Of a stretch of DNA of 64,000 nt, positions 16,923 through 26,818 are shown in pieces. The translations under genes and the position numbers were made by a program. Below the pieces are notes generated by a model. The model had not been told where the DNA came from. It did no database searches and was given only the letters and a program-made list of their open reading frames with translations. Location: positions 1 to 64,000 of the forward strand of contig JAICXX010000012.1 in NCBI GenBank assembly GCA_025934485.1, written 5' to 3'. The stretch is from Chitinophagaceae bacterium (GTDB lineage Bacteria; Bacteroidota; Bacteroidia; Chitinophagales; Chitinophagaceae). Position 1 is the first letter of the stretch, and each line of letters starts with the position of its first letter.

Positions 16923-19376
16923 TCAATCCGCCCGCAGCGCCTCGACCGGATTTTCCTTCGAAGCCTTTATCGTTTGCGACGCGATCGTGACGAGCCCCAG
17001 CGCCAGGACGATGGCCACCCCTTCCAGCACCGTTCCCCAGCCAAAATCCACCCGGTTCGGAAATTTCCGCAGCCAGGCCACATTCAACAAATAGCTCGAC
17101 GGCGCGGCAATGGCGATGGCGATCAGCAGCACCTGGATGAACTCCCGCGACAACAGCAGCGTATTGCTCCAGTTTCCGGCCCCCAGTACCTTGCGGATGC
17201 CCACCTCTCTCCTCCGGCGCTCCGTGCTATAGGTAGCCATACCCAGCATCCCGAGACAGGCGATGACGACCACCAGGAAGGCGATATATCCCAGGATCGA
17301 AACGACATCGAAGATGCCTTGCGACTCAGAAGCCAGTTGCTCGTCGAAGAAGGAACAGGAGAAAGCATGCACGGGATCGATGGCCTGCCATCGCTTGTTC
17401 AGCGCCGCCAGCACGCTACGTACATCCTGCGACGCGATCCGGACATTCAGATACCGGAAGGAAGCGGCCCTGTTCTGTAGCACCAACGGCTCGACCCTGT
17501 CGTTACCCAGCAGCATCCGCATGTGGAAATCCTTTACGACGCCGACCACCACCAACGGAGAATCGCTGTAGGGCGTCTCCAATGACGCGCCAAGCATCTG
17601 TGCAGGCTCCTGGTAGCCAAAGGCCTTCGCCGCGGCCTCGTTGACCACGACATATCGCCCGGCGGAAGGCGACCAGACCGGCAGCCCCTGCCCCGCCACC
17701 AGCTTCAACCCCATATTGGAAATAAAATGCTCGTCGGTCCGCAGCGCCATGGCCTGCGTATACAGCGAATCCGCCCGCTGCCGGCGATCCGCCGGACGCA
17801 CCTGCAAGCCCTCGGAACGGGGCGTAGCCGGCAGATATTCACAAGCTGAGATACCCGCCACACCCGGCACAGTGGCAAATTCCCGGCTTAGGAGCTTGTA
17901 ATCGCTGCCCTGCAGATCGACATTGAGGATATTGGCCGTTCGGAACTCATATTTGAAATGCAAAAAAAAACGGAACTGGTTATAGATGAGGATCGACGTG
18001 ATGATAAAGAAAAGCGAAAGGACGAACTGCGCGACACTGAGTACCTTCCGCAGCGGCAGTCTCCCCGGCCCCGTCCCTTCGGTGCTTTTCAACGCAAGGA
18101 TCGGCTGCAAACGCGACAGATAGAATGCGGGATAGACGCCTGCGAGGATACCCGTGAGCAGGGCAAGCCCAAAAAAAACTGCAAATACGCCCCAATCCAA
18201 ATGCAGCTCGAAATTCAGGTACTGATTGACCCAAAGATGCAAAAAAGCCGACCGCAGCAACAGCAACATCCCCAGCGCCATGCCCATGGCCATCAGCGCC
18301 GTGAGCACACTTTCCCCGAGGAACTGAAGGATGAGATCCAATCGCCCCGCCCCCGCTACCTTTCGAACTCCGATCTCCATGGACCGCTTCAGTGCCCTCG
18401 CAAGCGAAAGATTGATGTAGTTCAGGCAGGCCGAGACCATGACCACCAGCGCCAGCAACGATAGGATATAATAGGCCATCATCGGCAACGCAATGGTCGG
18501 CTCGTTGCCCAGCAGGATACCGGGAGAAATGCGCGTAATCGCCTGAGCCGTCATCCGGAAATCCTTGAACTCTTTCAGACCGGCAAACTCCCGCCCTTCC
18601 ACCTGTGCAAGCGTCGCATCGAGCTGCCCGCTGGTCTTACCGGGCGCCAGCACCACATAGGTAAAACAGTTGTACAGATCGCTCCAGTTACCGGTGCGAT
18701 CCGGCATCAGCGAATCCGCGCTGAGGCCAGGCAGCGAAGCGGCTGATACCAACACATCGAATTTCAAATGCGACCGGTAGGGATGGTCGGCAATAACCCC
18801 GGTGATCCGGAAGTTTCCCCAGGGAACAGTCTTCGAGCCGGCGGTTCCGCCAAAGACCGTAAGACCCCGGTCGGTAAACGCGACCGCCTTACCCAAAGGC
18901 TCTTCCTCACCAAACAGCTTCCGCGCAAGCGCATGCGTGATGACCATGGAATGGGGCTCGGTAAGCGCCGTGTTCCGGTCACCCCTCTCCAACTCATAGC
19001 TAAAGACATTGAAGAAAGCCGTATCGGCGAAATAGCCCACCATCGTCATATTTTGCTGCCCATAACGGACGTCCCCACCGACACCCATCAGCAGATGCGT
19101 CGTCGTCTCGGCCAGCGGAAAGCCTTTACCCAGGACAGCCGCCAGCGGAAAAGGACTCGTGGCATAAGGGTGCCGGTAATCCGGCCTGTCGCAAATAACG
19201 CGATACGTCCGGTCCTTTTTGACGTTGAATTGATCATGGCTCTTTTCGTCGGCCAGCATCAGAATGATCAACATTCCTACCGACATGGCCGCCGCAAGCC
19301 CAAAGACATTGATGAAGGAAAATACCTTGTAGCGCAAGAGATTCCTGATCCCGGTTTTGAGATAGTTGAAGAACAT
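16923..19376 (-). CDS. MacB/FtsX-type ABC transporter permease
   Basis: 817 residues with the Bacteroidota architecture: N-terminal membrane helix (FSFINVFGLAAAMSVGMLII), large periplasmic MacB_PCD domain (about 45-285), FtsX block with three helices (about 295-435), a second periplasmic domain, and a second FtsX block to the end. Hallmark boxes are MEIGVRKVAGAGRLDLILQF and RRREVGIRKVLGAGNWS, and the end reads ENPVEALRAD. No ATPase gene is adjacent, so it must use an ATPase encoded elsewhere or act as a mechanotransmission partner. Substrate unknown. Confidence 0.9.
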   Translation of the reverse strand: MFFNYLKTGIRNLLRYKVFSFINVFGLAAAMSVGMLIILMLADEKSHDQFNVKKDRTYRVICDRPDYRHPYATSPFPLAAVLGKGFPLAETTTHLLMGVGGDVRYGQQNMTMVGYFADTAFFNVFSYELERGDRNTALTEPHSMVITHALARKLFGEEEPLGKAVAFTDRGLTVFGGTAGSKTVPWGNFRITGVIADHPYRSHLKFDVLVSAASLPGLSADSLMPDRTGNWSDLYNCFTYVVLAPGKTSGQLDATLAQVEGREFAGLKEFKDFRMTAQAITRISPGILLGNEPTIALPMMAYYILSLLALVVMVSACLNYINLSLARALKRSMEIGVRKVAGAGRLDLILQFLGESVLTALMAMGMALGMLLLLRSAFLHLWVNQYLNFELHLDWGVFAVFFGLALLTGILAGVYPAFYLSRLQPILALKSTEGTGPGRLPLRKVLSVAQFVLSLFFIITSILIYNQFRFFLHFKYEFRTANILNVDLQGSDYKLLSREFATVPGVAGISACEYLPATPRSEGLQVRPADRRQRADSLYTQAMALRTDEHFISNMGLKLVAGQGLPVWSPSAGRYVVVNEAAAKAFGYQEPAQMLGASLETPYSDSPLVVVGVVKDFHMRMLLGNDRVEPLVLQNRAASFRYLNVRIASQDVRSVLAALNKRWQAIDPVHAFSCSFFDEQLASESQGIFDVVSILGYIAFLVVVIACLGMLGMATYSTERRRREVGIRKVLGAGNWSNTLLLSREFIQVLLIAIAIAAPSSYLLNVAWLRKFPNRVDFGWGTVLEGVAIVLALGLVTIASQTIKASKENPVEALRAD

Positions 19377-19585
19377 AAAAAAGTGTTATGCGTGATAGTA
19401 ATCGATTAAGACCAGCCGTTGTCACAAAAGGTTACAGCCCGTCCCCCGGAAGGAAAAAGTTGGAAGAGTGCAAAAGGTAACCAATTCTGGCAATTTTTCT
19501 CTATTTGGGAAGAAAGAATATAAACATGCCGTCATTACATCCTCATAATCAACCCGGTAAAAATTGGACCAATAGTGGATACATC

Positions 19586-19606
19586 TTGGGTAGAAACCCA
19601 ACCCAA
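19586..19606 (+). promoter_or_regulatory. leader hairpin next to the start codon
   Basis: TTGGGT (19586-19591), loop AGAA, ACCCAA (19596-19601), then a second ACCCAA (19601-19606) whose last A is the first base of the ATG. The single TTGGGT can pair with either copy. The second pairing would hide the initiation region. A role in translation control is inferred. Confidence 0.35.
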
Positions 19607-22600
19607 TGAAGAGACCTATACTCGTCGCTACATTAATGACCTTAGTTTGTGCCGTCCGTGCCCAGACTTCCTATACCTGGAACGGTTCCCTCTCCTCTGC
19701 CTGGACTACCGCAGGCAACTGGGCCCCTAACGGCGTTCCGGGATCGGCCGACAATGTCACGATCGTACCCGGAAGCAATACCTGCCAGCTGACAACCAGC
19801 CAATCGATAGGTAATTTCACCCTTAACAATGGAACCCTGGACCTGGGCGGGGCAACGCTCACGATCAACGGCGCCACCGTGACCTTTACTAAAGGCACGG
19901 TACAAAACGGTATGCTGAACATTGCCTCGGCGACGACCACCAGCTTTACCACCGGCCCCACCGTGATGAACTGCCCGGTGACCATCTCTTCCGCCACGAT
20001 CACCTTAAAGAATACCATCTTTCAGCAAGCGCTGACGATCACCAAAACGGGTGCGAGCAACGACGCCAGCCCCGGCGGCGACGTCTTCAACGGTCCGGTG
20101 ACGATCACCAACGCAGGCTCGGGTAGTCTCTACCTCGCCAATGGCGCCGGCGATCAATTCAATGCCAATGCAACGTTCAACAACACCGGCAGCGCGAGCC
20201 TTATGATCGCGCACAACAGTACCAACAACAGCTTCAATGGTCTCACTTCGCTCAACAATGCCTCGAGCGTCGGCGGCATTTATGTCAGCTGGTACTCCGC
20301 CGGCACCCAATTCAATAATATTGCCGTGACCTCCACGAACGGTCAGGGCATCTTGTTTTGCGGCGCCAATACCTCCGCCAGCGCTACGCTCGCCGCCGGC
20401 GACAGCATCTACATCGGTGCAGGCGGATTCTCCGCAGGCCAGCTGTCGCTGCGCCAATTTAACCAATCCGATGCAACGCCGCTGAATTTCAATCTTACCG
20501 GCACAGGCGATCTCGTCTTTGGCCTATCGAGCACTTTTCTCGGTACCGTCACCAGTTCCAGCCCGTCGCTGAGTTTCAACGGCGCCACATTCAACGGTGT
20601 GAGCAGCTTCACCAAAACAGGATCCACAGGCGACTGGAGCAATGGCGGCAACATCTTCAATGCCGCCTGTTCCATCACCAATAGCGGAAGCAGCTATCTC
20701 GTACTCGGCAACGGCAATCCCGACACATGGAACAGCGACGTCACCTTCACCGACAATGGCTCGGAACGCCTGTTGCCCGGATGGAACTCCACCGGCAACC
20801 AGTTCAACGGGAATATCTATGTCAATACGGCCGGTAGCGCCCAGGGTATCCAGTTCTGCGGCGGCAACACCACCTCCACGGCAACCCTGGCAGCTGGTAA
20901 GACGATCCTGGCGGGTACCACGGGTCTCACCGCCGGCTATCTCTATCTGAAACAATTTACCCAGCTCGGTAGCACCGCCATCAACCTTACAGGCACCGGG
21001 TCCGCGGCAATGTATCTGGGCCCTTCCAGTACTTTCGGCGGCGCGATCACAGTAACGGCTCCGGATATCTTTCCGCAAGGCGCCGCATACAACGGTCCTG
21101 CTGTCTTCACCAAGACCGGCGGCAACAGCAATAATAACAACGGGAATCAAAATATCTTTAACTCCACCTGTACGATCAACCAGCAAAGCAGCAGCGGCTA
21201 TTTTATGCTGGGCAATAATACCAACGATCTATTCAACGACAATATCACGGTGACCGCTACCGGCACAAGTAACATCTATCTCGGCTGGAATAGCGGCACG
21301 GCTACCCTCGCCGCAGGCAAGACCATCCAGGTCGGGTCCGCCGGTTACAATTCGGGGTTATTGTACCTGGACAGCTTTACGCAACTCGGTACGGCTCCGA
21401 TCAACCTGACCTTCACCGGCACGAATACCGGCATCGTGTTTGGCCACTCGTCGACATTCGGCGGCAATGTCACCGTTACTGCCCCTGATATCTATCTCAA
21501 TGGCGCCATCTTCAATGGCACGCTCAGCACGAACAAGACCGGCTCGAACGGCGATTATAGCAGTGGTGGAAATACCTTCAACGGTATCTGTACGATCACG
21601 AACAGCAGCAGCGGATATATCGTGCTGGGTAACGTCAATCCCGACACCTGGAATGCCGATGTCAATTTCATCGACGCCGGTTCAGAGCGTATTCTGCCCG
21701 GCTGGAACTCCATAGGCAACCAGTTCAATGGAAATATTTTTGTCAACACTTCGGGCAGCGCTCAGGGCATCCAGTTTTGCGGTGGCAATAACACCTCCAC
21801 GGCAATACTGGCCGCAGGCAAGACCATCCAGGCCGGGTCCATCGGACTCAATGCCGGCTACCTGATCCTGCGGCAGTTTACTCAAAACGGCAATGCTCCC
21901 GTGAACATCACCATGAACAGCACCGCCGGCTATCTGACCTTCGGCCCCAGCTCGACCATCGGCGGCAATGTCGTCACTTCGACGCCTGGTTTGAATTTTA
22001 GCGGCTGTACCTTCAATGGCACCGTGACCTCCGTCAAGAACGGCGCTTCCAATGATAATAGTAACACCGGTAACGATATTTTCAATGGCGTAGTCAATGT
22101 CACCGACTCCGGAGCAGGCTATATCGTTTTCGGCGGCTACGGTCCCGATCAATTCAACGCCGCCGCCACCTTCACCAACGCGGGGACCGCTAACTTCTAT
22201 CTCGCCCATAACGCCCCGGGCACCGTTTTCAACGGCGTCACCACCTTTATCAATACACCGGTGGGGAACAACTCGATCTATGTCAGCAACTATTCCACCG
22301 GGACGACGTTCAACAATAATATCGTAGTGAATTCCACCAGCGGCGGCGGTATCCAGTTCTGCACAGGCAATACTACGGCCACGGCAACCCTGGCCTCCGG
22401 CTATACGATGTCGGTAGGCCCCCTTGGATATACGGCCGGCTATCTGGATCTCCGGCAGTTCACCCAGTTTGGCGCCACGCCGGTGAATCTCACCCTTACC
22501 GGCACGAGCGATCTGATCTTCGGACCCACTTCGGCTTTCAATGGAGCCGTCACTACCTCGAGCCCCGCGCTTAACCTGAACGGTTGTACCTTTAACGGCG

Positions 22601-25600
22601 CTTCCAATCTGACGAAGACCGGCACCACGGGTGACTGGTCCCAGGGCGGCAACGTATTCAACGGGGTCTCCACCATCACCAACAGCGGAACGAGCTATGT
22701 TGTCCTCGGCAACACCTATCCCGATACCTGGAACAACGATGTCACTTTTACCGACAATGGCACCGAAAGATTATTACCCGCCTGGGCAACGGCCGGTAAC
22801 CAGTTCAACGGGAATATCAATGTCAACACCGCAGGCAATGCCCAGGGCATCACGTTCTGCGGCGGCAACACCACCGCTACGGCGATCCTGGCGGCGGGAA
22901 AGACCATTCAGGCGGGATCCGGCGGATTGAACGCCGGCTACCTGATCCTGAAACAATTTACCCAGAACGGGAACGCGGCCATCAACCTTACGCTGAACAG
23001 CACGGCAACCTATCTGCAATTCGGTCCGGGCTCGGCGTTGGGCGGCAACATCCTTTCCTCGAGCCCCGGCCTTTACTTCGACGGCTGTACGTTCAGCGGC
23101 ACCGTGACATCCACAAAGACGGGCGGGTCGACGGACTGGAGCTCCGGTAACAACATCTTCAATGGTGTGACGCAGATCACCGACGCAGGCAACGGCTCGC
23201 TACTGTTGGGTAGCGGCAACCTCGATCAATTCAATGCCAACGCTACGTTCAACAACACCGGCACCGCAAGCATCTATGTGGCCCAGAACAGCGTCAATAA
23301 TGTCTTTGGTGGTGTCGCTACATTCAACAATACACCCAGCGGCAATGGCATGATCTATGTCAGTCCCTATTCTACCGGTACAACCTTTAACGGCAATATC
23401 GTCGTAACCTCCACCGGCGGCGCCGGCGTTCAGTTCTGCACCGGCAACACCACCGCTACGGCAATCCTCACGGCAGGCAATACGATCTCCGTAGGTCCGG
23501 GCGGATTTTCCGCCGGTACGCTGCTGTTGCGCCAGTTCATCCAGCAGGGCTCGACCCCTCAGAGTCTCACGCTCACGGGAACGGGTAATCTCACCTTCGG
23601 TCCCCTGGTAAATCTCAGCGGTAATTTCGCCACCGTAAGCCCCGCCCTGTTCTTCAACGGCGGCGTTTACAACGGCTCCATGACCTCTACCAAGAACGGT
23701 ACCAGCAATGACGGCTCCGTAGGTAACAATACCTTCAATGCGCCTTTTGCCGTGACCAACACCGGCACCGGCTATTTCCTCATGGGCAACGGCAGCCCCG
23801 ATATCTGGCAGTCCACGGCCAGCTTTACCAACCAGAGCCCGTCTGCCCACCTGTACACCGCGTGCAACAGCACGGGAAACATCTTCAACGGTGATGTGAC
23901 TTTCAACAACCAGGCCGGCAACACGAATCTGTGGATCTATACCAACTCCTATGGCGTCAATACCCAATTCAACGGCAATATCTTCGTCGGTAATACCACC
24001 GGCGCCGGCGTGTATTTCGGTGCTAACACGGGTACGGAAACCCTTGCCGGCAGCGGCTCCATCGGCGTTAGCTCCCTTGGTTTTACAGCAGGCACGCTGC
24101 AGTTGAAGAATTTCACCCAGGCTACCGCCGGCACCCCACAGAATATCACCACCACCGGCACGAGCATCATCCAGTTCGGCCCCGCCGCCAGCTTTGCCGG
24201 CCCCGTAACGTCTTCCAGCGGTGGCATGCTGTTCAACTCCTCCACCTTTAATGGCACCGTGAATTCCACCAAGACCGGCGGTACCAACGATCAAAGCCCC
24301 GGTAACAATACCTTTAATGCCCAAAGCACATTCACGAACAGTGGTTCGGGTTATCTGGAAATGACCTACAGCGGCGGCGACACCTACAACGGCGATGTCA
24401 CCTTCGTCAAGAACGGTTCCGGCGCCCTCTCACCGAACTATAACAATACCGGCACCTATAACGGCAATGTGACCGTCACATCCCCTTCCGCTTCGGCCAT
24501 TACCTTTGGCTCGGGCTCCGGCACGGCCCTCTTCTCCGGTAGCAGCACGCAGACTATCAATGCCACCGCCGGAAGCGCTACACCGGTGTTCACCCGTTTA
24601 ATGCTCAACAACAGCAACGGCATGACCCTGAACACACCGATCAATGTATCGAACACGCTTACTTTAACCAGCGGTCTGTTCAATACTACCATGACCAATA
24701 TCCTCACCATGACGAACGGTTCTGTCACGACGGCGGGAACGGCACTCTCTACAAGCTATGTGAACGGTCCCATGCGTTATCAGAAATCGGCGTCGGGCAG
24801 CAGCACGCTGAACTTTCCGGTAGGAGCGGCGCCGGATTGCCGTCCCGTTGTCCTCACGGTGAATCACAGCACCAACACCTTGTATAGTTATACCGTCCAG
24901 GTGTTCGACGCCAGCGCCCAGGCCCTGAATTACACGTTGCCTCCATCGGTGGATCGCGTTTCGGCCCATCACTATTACATCATCGGCCGTACCGACGCCT
25001 CGGGCACGAGCCAGCCGAATGCCGGTCTGAGCGGCAATCAACAGATCCAGATCTTCTTTGGCGCCAACGATGATAGCGTGAGTAACGGCAGCACCCTGAC
25101 GATCGTCAAGAATACCTATCTCGCGCCCACCGCCTGGATCGATATCGGCGGGACCGGCGGACCAGCCTCCGTAGGCGGCGCCGAACTCAATGGCAGCATC
25201 ACCTCCACCTCTTCGCCTACGGCGTTCGCTTCGTTTTCGACCTTCGCGATTGCCGATAAGATCGGCGGAGGAAACGTATTGCCCACCGAGCTGCTGTACT
25301 TCAATGCAAAACCCGATAACACCCAGGTCGATCTGACATGGGCTACCGCCATGGAAGCAAACAGCGATTACTTTACGGTGGAGAGAAGCGCCGATGGCAT
25401 CGCCTTCGATTCCGTGCTGCGGGTAGCCACGCTGGCGCCAAACGGCAACAGCAGTATCAAGCTGAATTATTCGGCATATGACCTGACGCCGCTGCCCCGC
25501 GCAAGCTATTACCGCCTGAAGCAAACAAGCATCGACGGGTCGACAAAATATTCCGGTGTCGTATCGGTGAATTTTACGCACCAGACGCCGCTCAACATCT

Positions 25601-25830
25601 ATCCCAACCCCAGCAGGGGAACGGTCTATGTCAGCGGTCTGCCGGTGACCGCGGCTTCTATCCAGGTCTCCTGGTATGATCTCGGCGGCAGGCTCCTCCT
25701 GCAGCAGGTAGCCGCGCCCCAGGGAGGCCTATTGCAATTGAATACACACCTCGACAACGGCGACTATATCCTGAAACTGCAGGCGTCCGATGGTACGTCG
25801 TTCACTCGCACGGTGATCATGATGAAGTAA
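19606..25830 (+). CDS. giant T9SS-exported beta-repeat surface protein
   Basis: 2074 residues. Signal peptide to about 20, then a start domain with WTTAGNWAPNGVPGSADNV. Nine imperfect units begin at about residues 146, 337, 501, 641, 809, 1002, 1168, 1361 and 1553, each opening with KTG or KNG, a Ser/Asp/Asn stretch and IFN or TFN. Full unit lengths are 190, 166, 141, 167, 193, 167, 192 and 193. The composition (Thr, Asn, Gly, Ser) predicts a beta-helix or solenoid. The C-terminal 80 residues are a type A T9SS sorting domain (LNIYPNPSRGTVYVSG to the final VIMMK). It is probably a cell-surface or released adhesin; no enzyme domain was recognised. Its last 14 bp overlap the convergent exosortase-associated gene. 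Confidence 0.88.
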   Translation: MKRPILVATLMTLVCAVRAQTSYTWNGSLSSAWTTAGNWAPNGVPGSADNVTIVPGSNTCQLTTSQSIGNFTLNNGTLDLGGATLTINGATVTFTKGTVQNGMLNIASATTTSFTTGPTVMNCPVTISSATITLKNTIFQQALTITKTGASNDASPGGDVFNGPVTITNAGSGSLYLANGAGDQFNANATFNNTGSASLMIAHNSTNNSFNGLTSLNNASSVGGIYVSWYSAGTQFNNIAVTSTNGQGILFCGANTSASATLAAGDSIYIGAGGFSAGQLSLRQFNQSDATPLNFNLTGTGDLVFGLSSTFLGTVTSSSPSLSFNGATFNGVSSFTKTGSTGDWSNGGNIFNAACSITNSGSSYLVLGNGNPDTWNSDVTFTDNGSERLLPGWNSTGNQFNGNIYVNTAGSAQGIQFCGGNTTSTATLAAGKTILAGTTGLTAGYLYLKQFTQLGSTAINLTGTGSAAMYLGPSSTFGGAITVTAPDIFPQGAAYNGPAVFTKTGGNSNNNNGNQNIFNSTCTINQQSSSGYFMLGNNTNDLFNDNITVTATGTSNIYLGWNSGTATLAAGKTIQVGSAGYNSGLLYLDSFTQLGTAPINLTFTGTNTGIVFGHSSTFGGNVTVTAPDIYLNGAIFNGTLSTNKTGSNGDYSSGGNTFNGICTITNSSSGYIVLGNVNPDTWNADVNFIDAGSERILPGWNSIGNQFNGNIFVNTSGSAQGIQFCGGNNTSTAILAAGKTIQAGSIGLNAGYLILRQFTQNGNAPVNITMNSTAGYLTFGPSSTIGGNVVTSTPGLNFSGCTFNGTVTSVKNGASNDNSNTGNDIFNGVVNVTDSGAGYIVFGGYGPDQFNAAATFTNAGTANFYLAHNAPGTVFNGVTTFINTPVGNNSIYVSNYSTGTTFNNNIVVNSTSGGGIQFCTGNTTATATLASGYTMSVGPLGYTAGYLDLRQFTQFGATPVNLTLTGTSDLIFGPTSAFNGAVTTSSPALNLNGCTFNGASNLTKTGTTGDWSQGGNVFNGVSTITNSGTSYVVLGNTYPDTWNNDVTFTDNGTERLLPAWATAGNQFNGNINVNTAGNAQGITFCGGNTTATAILAAGKTIQAGSGGLNAGYLILKQFTQNGNAAINLTLNSTATYLQFGPGSALGGNILSSSPGLYFDGCTFSGTVTSTKTGGSTDWSSGNNIFNGVTQITDAGNGSLLLGSGNLDQFNANATFNNTGTASIYVAQNSVNNVFGGVATFNNTPSGNGMIYVSPYSTGTTFNGNIVVTSTGGAGVQFCTGNTTATAILTAGNTISVGPGGFSAGTLLLRQFIQQGSTPQSLTLTGTGNLTFGPLVNLSGNFATVSPALFFNGGVYNGSMTSTKNGTSNDGSVGNNTFNAPFAVTNTGTGYFLMGNGSPDIWQSTASFTNQSPSAHLYTACNSTGNIFNGDVTFNNQAGNTNLWIYTNSYGVNTQFNGNIFVGNTTGAGVYFGANTGTETLAGSGSIGVSSLGFTAGTLQLKNFTQATAGTPQNITTTGTSIIQFGPAASFAGPVTSSSGGMLFNSSTFNGTVNSTKTGGTNDQSPGNNTFNAQSTFTNSGSGYLEMTYSGGDTYNGDVTFVKNGSGALSPNYNNTGTYNGNVTVTSPSASAITFGSGSGTALFSGSSTQTINATAGSATPVFTRLMLNNSNGMTLNTPINVSNTLTLTSGLFNTTMTNILTMTNGSVTTAGTALSTSYVNGPMRYQKSASGSSTLNFPVGAAPDCRPVVLTVNHSTNTLYSYTVQVFDASAQALNYTLPPSVDRVSAHHYYIIGRTDASGTSQPNAGLSGNQQIQIFFGANDDSVSNGSTLTIVKNTYLAPTAWIDIGGTGGPASVGGAELNGSITSTSSPTAFASFSTFAIADKIGGGNVLPTELLYFNAKPDNTQVDLTWATAMEANSDYFTVERSADGIAFDSVLRVATLAPNGNSSIKLNYSAYDLTPLPRASYYRLKQTSIDGSTKYSGVVSVNFTHQTPLNIYPNPSRGTVYVSGLPVTAASIQVSWYDLGGRLLLQQVAAPQGGLLQLNTHLDNGDYILKLQASDGTSFTRTVIMMK
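20041..24560 (+). repeat. nine-unit coding repeat array
   Basis: Imperfect units of about 420-580 bp. Units 1, 5 and 7 share the DQFNA type, units 2, 4 and 6 the DTWN type, and unit 3 is a shorter variant; 8 resembles the long type and 9 is partial. Related units also share DNA words, for example around 20800, 21720 and 22800, so recombination between units is plausible. Confidence 0.75.
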
Positions 25831-26230
25831 CCTGTGTTGCCGCCAGGCGGTAGACCAGCCCGGCAACCACAAATGGGATCGGCGAGATCAGCGACTCGTG
25901 TACGGTGATGATGAAATCCCGGAACGGGACCGAAAGGCTCTGTGTCCAGAAATCATAGACACCCAATAAGAGTAGGATGCCGAGGATACCGAGATAACCG
26001 ATGTTCCATATCTGCACCAGCCAGGACGGGTAGACACGGGTAAACACCCTGAGCCCGATGGCATAGGTGATCAATATGGTAGAGAACCGGATTACATGCC
26101 GTACTCCCCGCGACGAACCATCGAGAAAACGCGGGTTGTCGAAGTACAACATATAGACCGTATACAACAAGGCGATGGCCGCCAGTCCGGCGACGAAACG
26201 CCAACGCTTGCTATTATCGTGTAAAGCCAT
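25817..26230 (-). CDS. small membrane protein of the exosortase locus
   Basis: 137 residues with four predicted helices (about 12-30, 45-62, 70-92 and 108-130) and few charged residues between them. It begins 17 bp inside the exosortase gene, so the two are translationally coupled. Bacteroidota exosortases are often followed by a small multi-pass protein (for example the exosortase F system-associated family); this one fits that role by position, size and topology, but I cannot assign it to a named family. Its end overlaps the convergent giant repeat gene by 14 bp. Confidence 0.72.
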   Translation of the reverse strand: MALHDNSKRWRFVAGLAAIALLYTVYMLYFDNPRFLDGSSRGVRHVIRFSTILITYAIGLRVFTRVYPSWLVQIWNIGYLGILGILLLLGVYDFWTQSLSVPFRDFIITVHESLISPIPFVVAGLVYRLAATQVTSS

Positions 26231-26816
26231 GTAAGTTCAGCTTTTTAGAAAGATCCAGATTCCTGGAAAACAGGAACCACAACCAGAATATAAACGCATA
26301 GACCAGGAACGTGAACAGGTAATGATGGGAAAAATCCAGATATTCAGGATGCGTCAAGTAGATCTCTGCCAACGCTGTGCACCGTATCACGTTCAACACC
26401 TCGATGCACACAACGCCGGGCAGGATAAAAAGCAGTTTCCGCTTGGTACTGGCCGGCAGACAAAGGATCAGCCCCGCATAAAGCACCATCACCTCCAGGC
26501 CATTGCAAACGTCGGCGATCGACAACACTCGCTCCCGGAACAAATTGATGTGCATCACGGGTTCCTCGATCCATGTGTCGCCGTCCTTTTTGGGATTTTC
26601 ACCCGCCACAGTCCAGAAACCGCCGGAGTGGCTGATGGCGTTAAGGGTCTTGGTTGTTCCAACCCCTATCATATAGGTGAGAGGCTTATCCAAGACCCTT
26701 CCCGGTAATAGAACCAGCAGATACAAGGTCTTCCAGGCAACAAATAAAATAACGGCTTTCAGCGAAAATATCTTGACCGGACCCGGAATCTGTTTCCATT
26801 TTCCAACGATAGACAT
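26214..26816 (-). CDS. exosortase/archaeosortase-family transpeptidase
   Basis: 200 residues with several membrane helices. The catalytic triad of the family is visible: Cys104 in ADVCNGLEVM, Arg145 in LNVIRCTAL and His164/165 in FSHHYLFTF. Exosortases cut C-terminal sorting signals of exported proteins at the inner membrane. The preceding gene encodes a protein with exactly such a signal, so this is probably a dedicated enzyme-substrate pair. A GTG at 26819 overlaps the upstream stop (TAGTGATG), so start is GTG 26819 or ATG 26816, and either way the genes are coupled. The exact Xrt subclass is not determined. Confidence 0.82.
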   Translation of the reverse strand: MSIVGKWKQIPGPVKIFSLKAVILFVAWKTLYLLVLLPGRVLDKPLTYMIGVGTTKTLNAISHSGGFWTVAGENPKKDGDTWIEEPVMHINLFRERVLSIADVCNGLEVMVLYAGLILCLPASTKRKLLFILPGVVCIEVLNVIRCTALAEIYLTHPEYLDFSHHYLFTFLVYAFIFWLWFLFSRNLDLSKKLNLHGFTR

Positions 26817-26818
26817 CA

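Noticed and set aside
23200-24324. 374-codon minus-strand frame opposite the giant repeat gene
   Set aside because: Mirrors the plus-strand repeats, with no signal, domain or separate promoter; a shadow of repetitive GC-rich coding sequence.
20041-24560. Repeat array considered as CRISPR or as non-coding satellite
   Set aside because: Units are long, imperfect and in one open reading frame with a signal peptide and T9SS tail; they are protein repeats.
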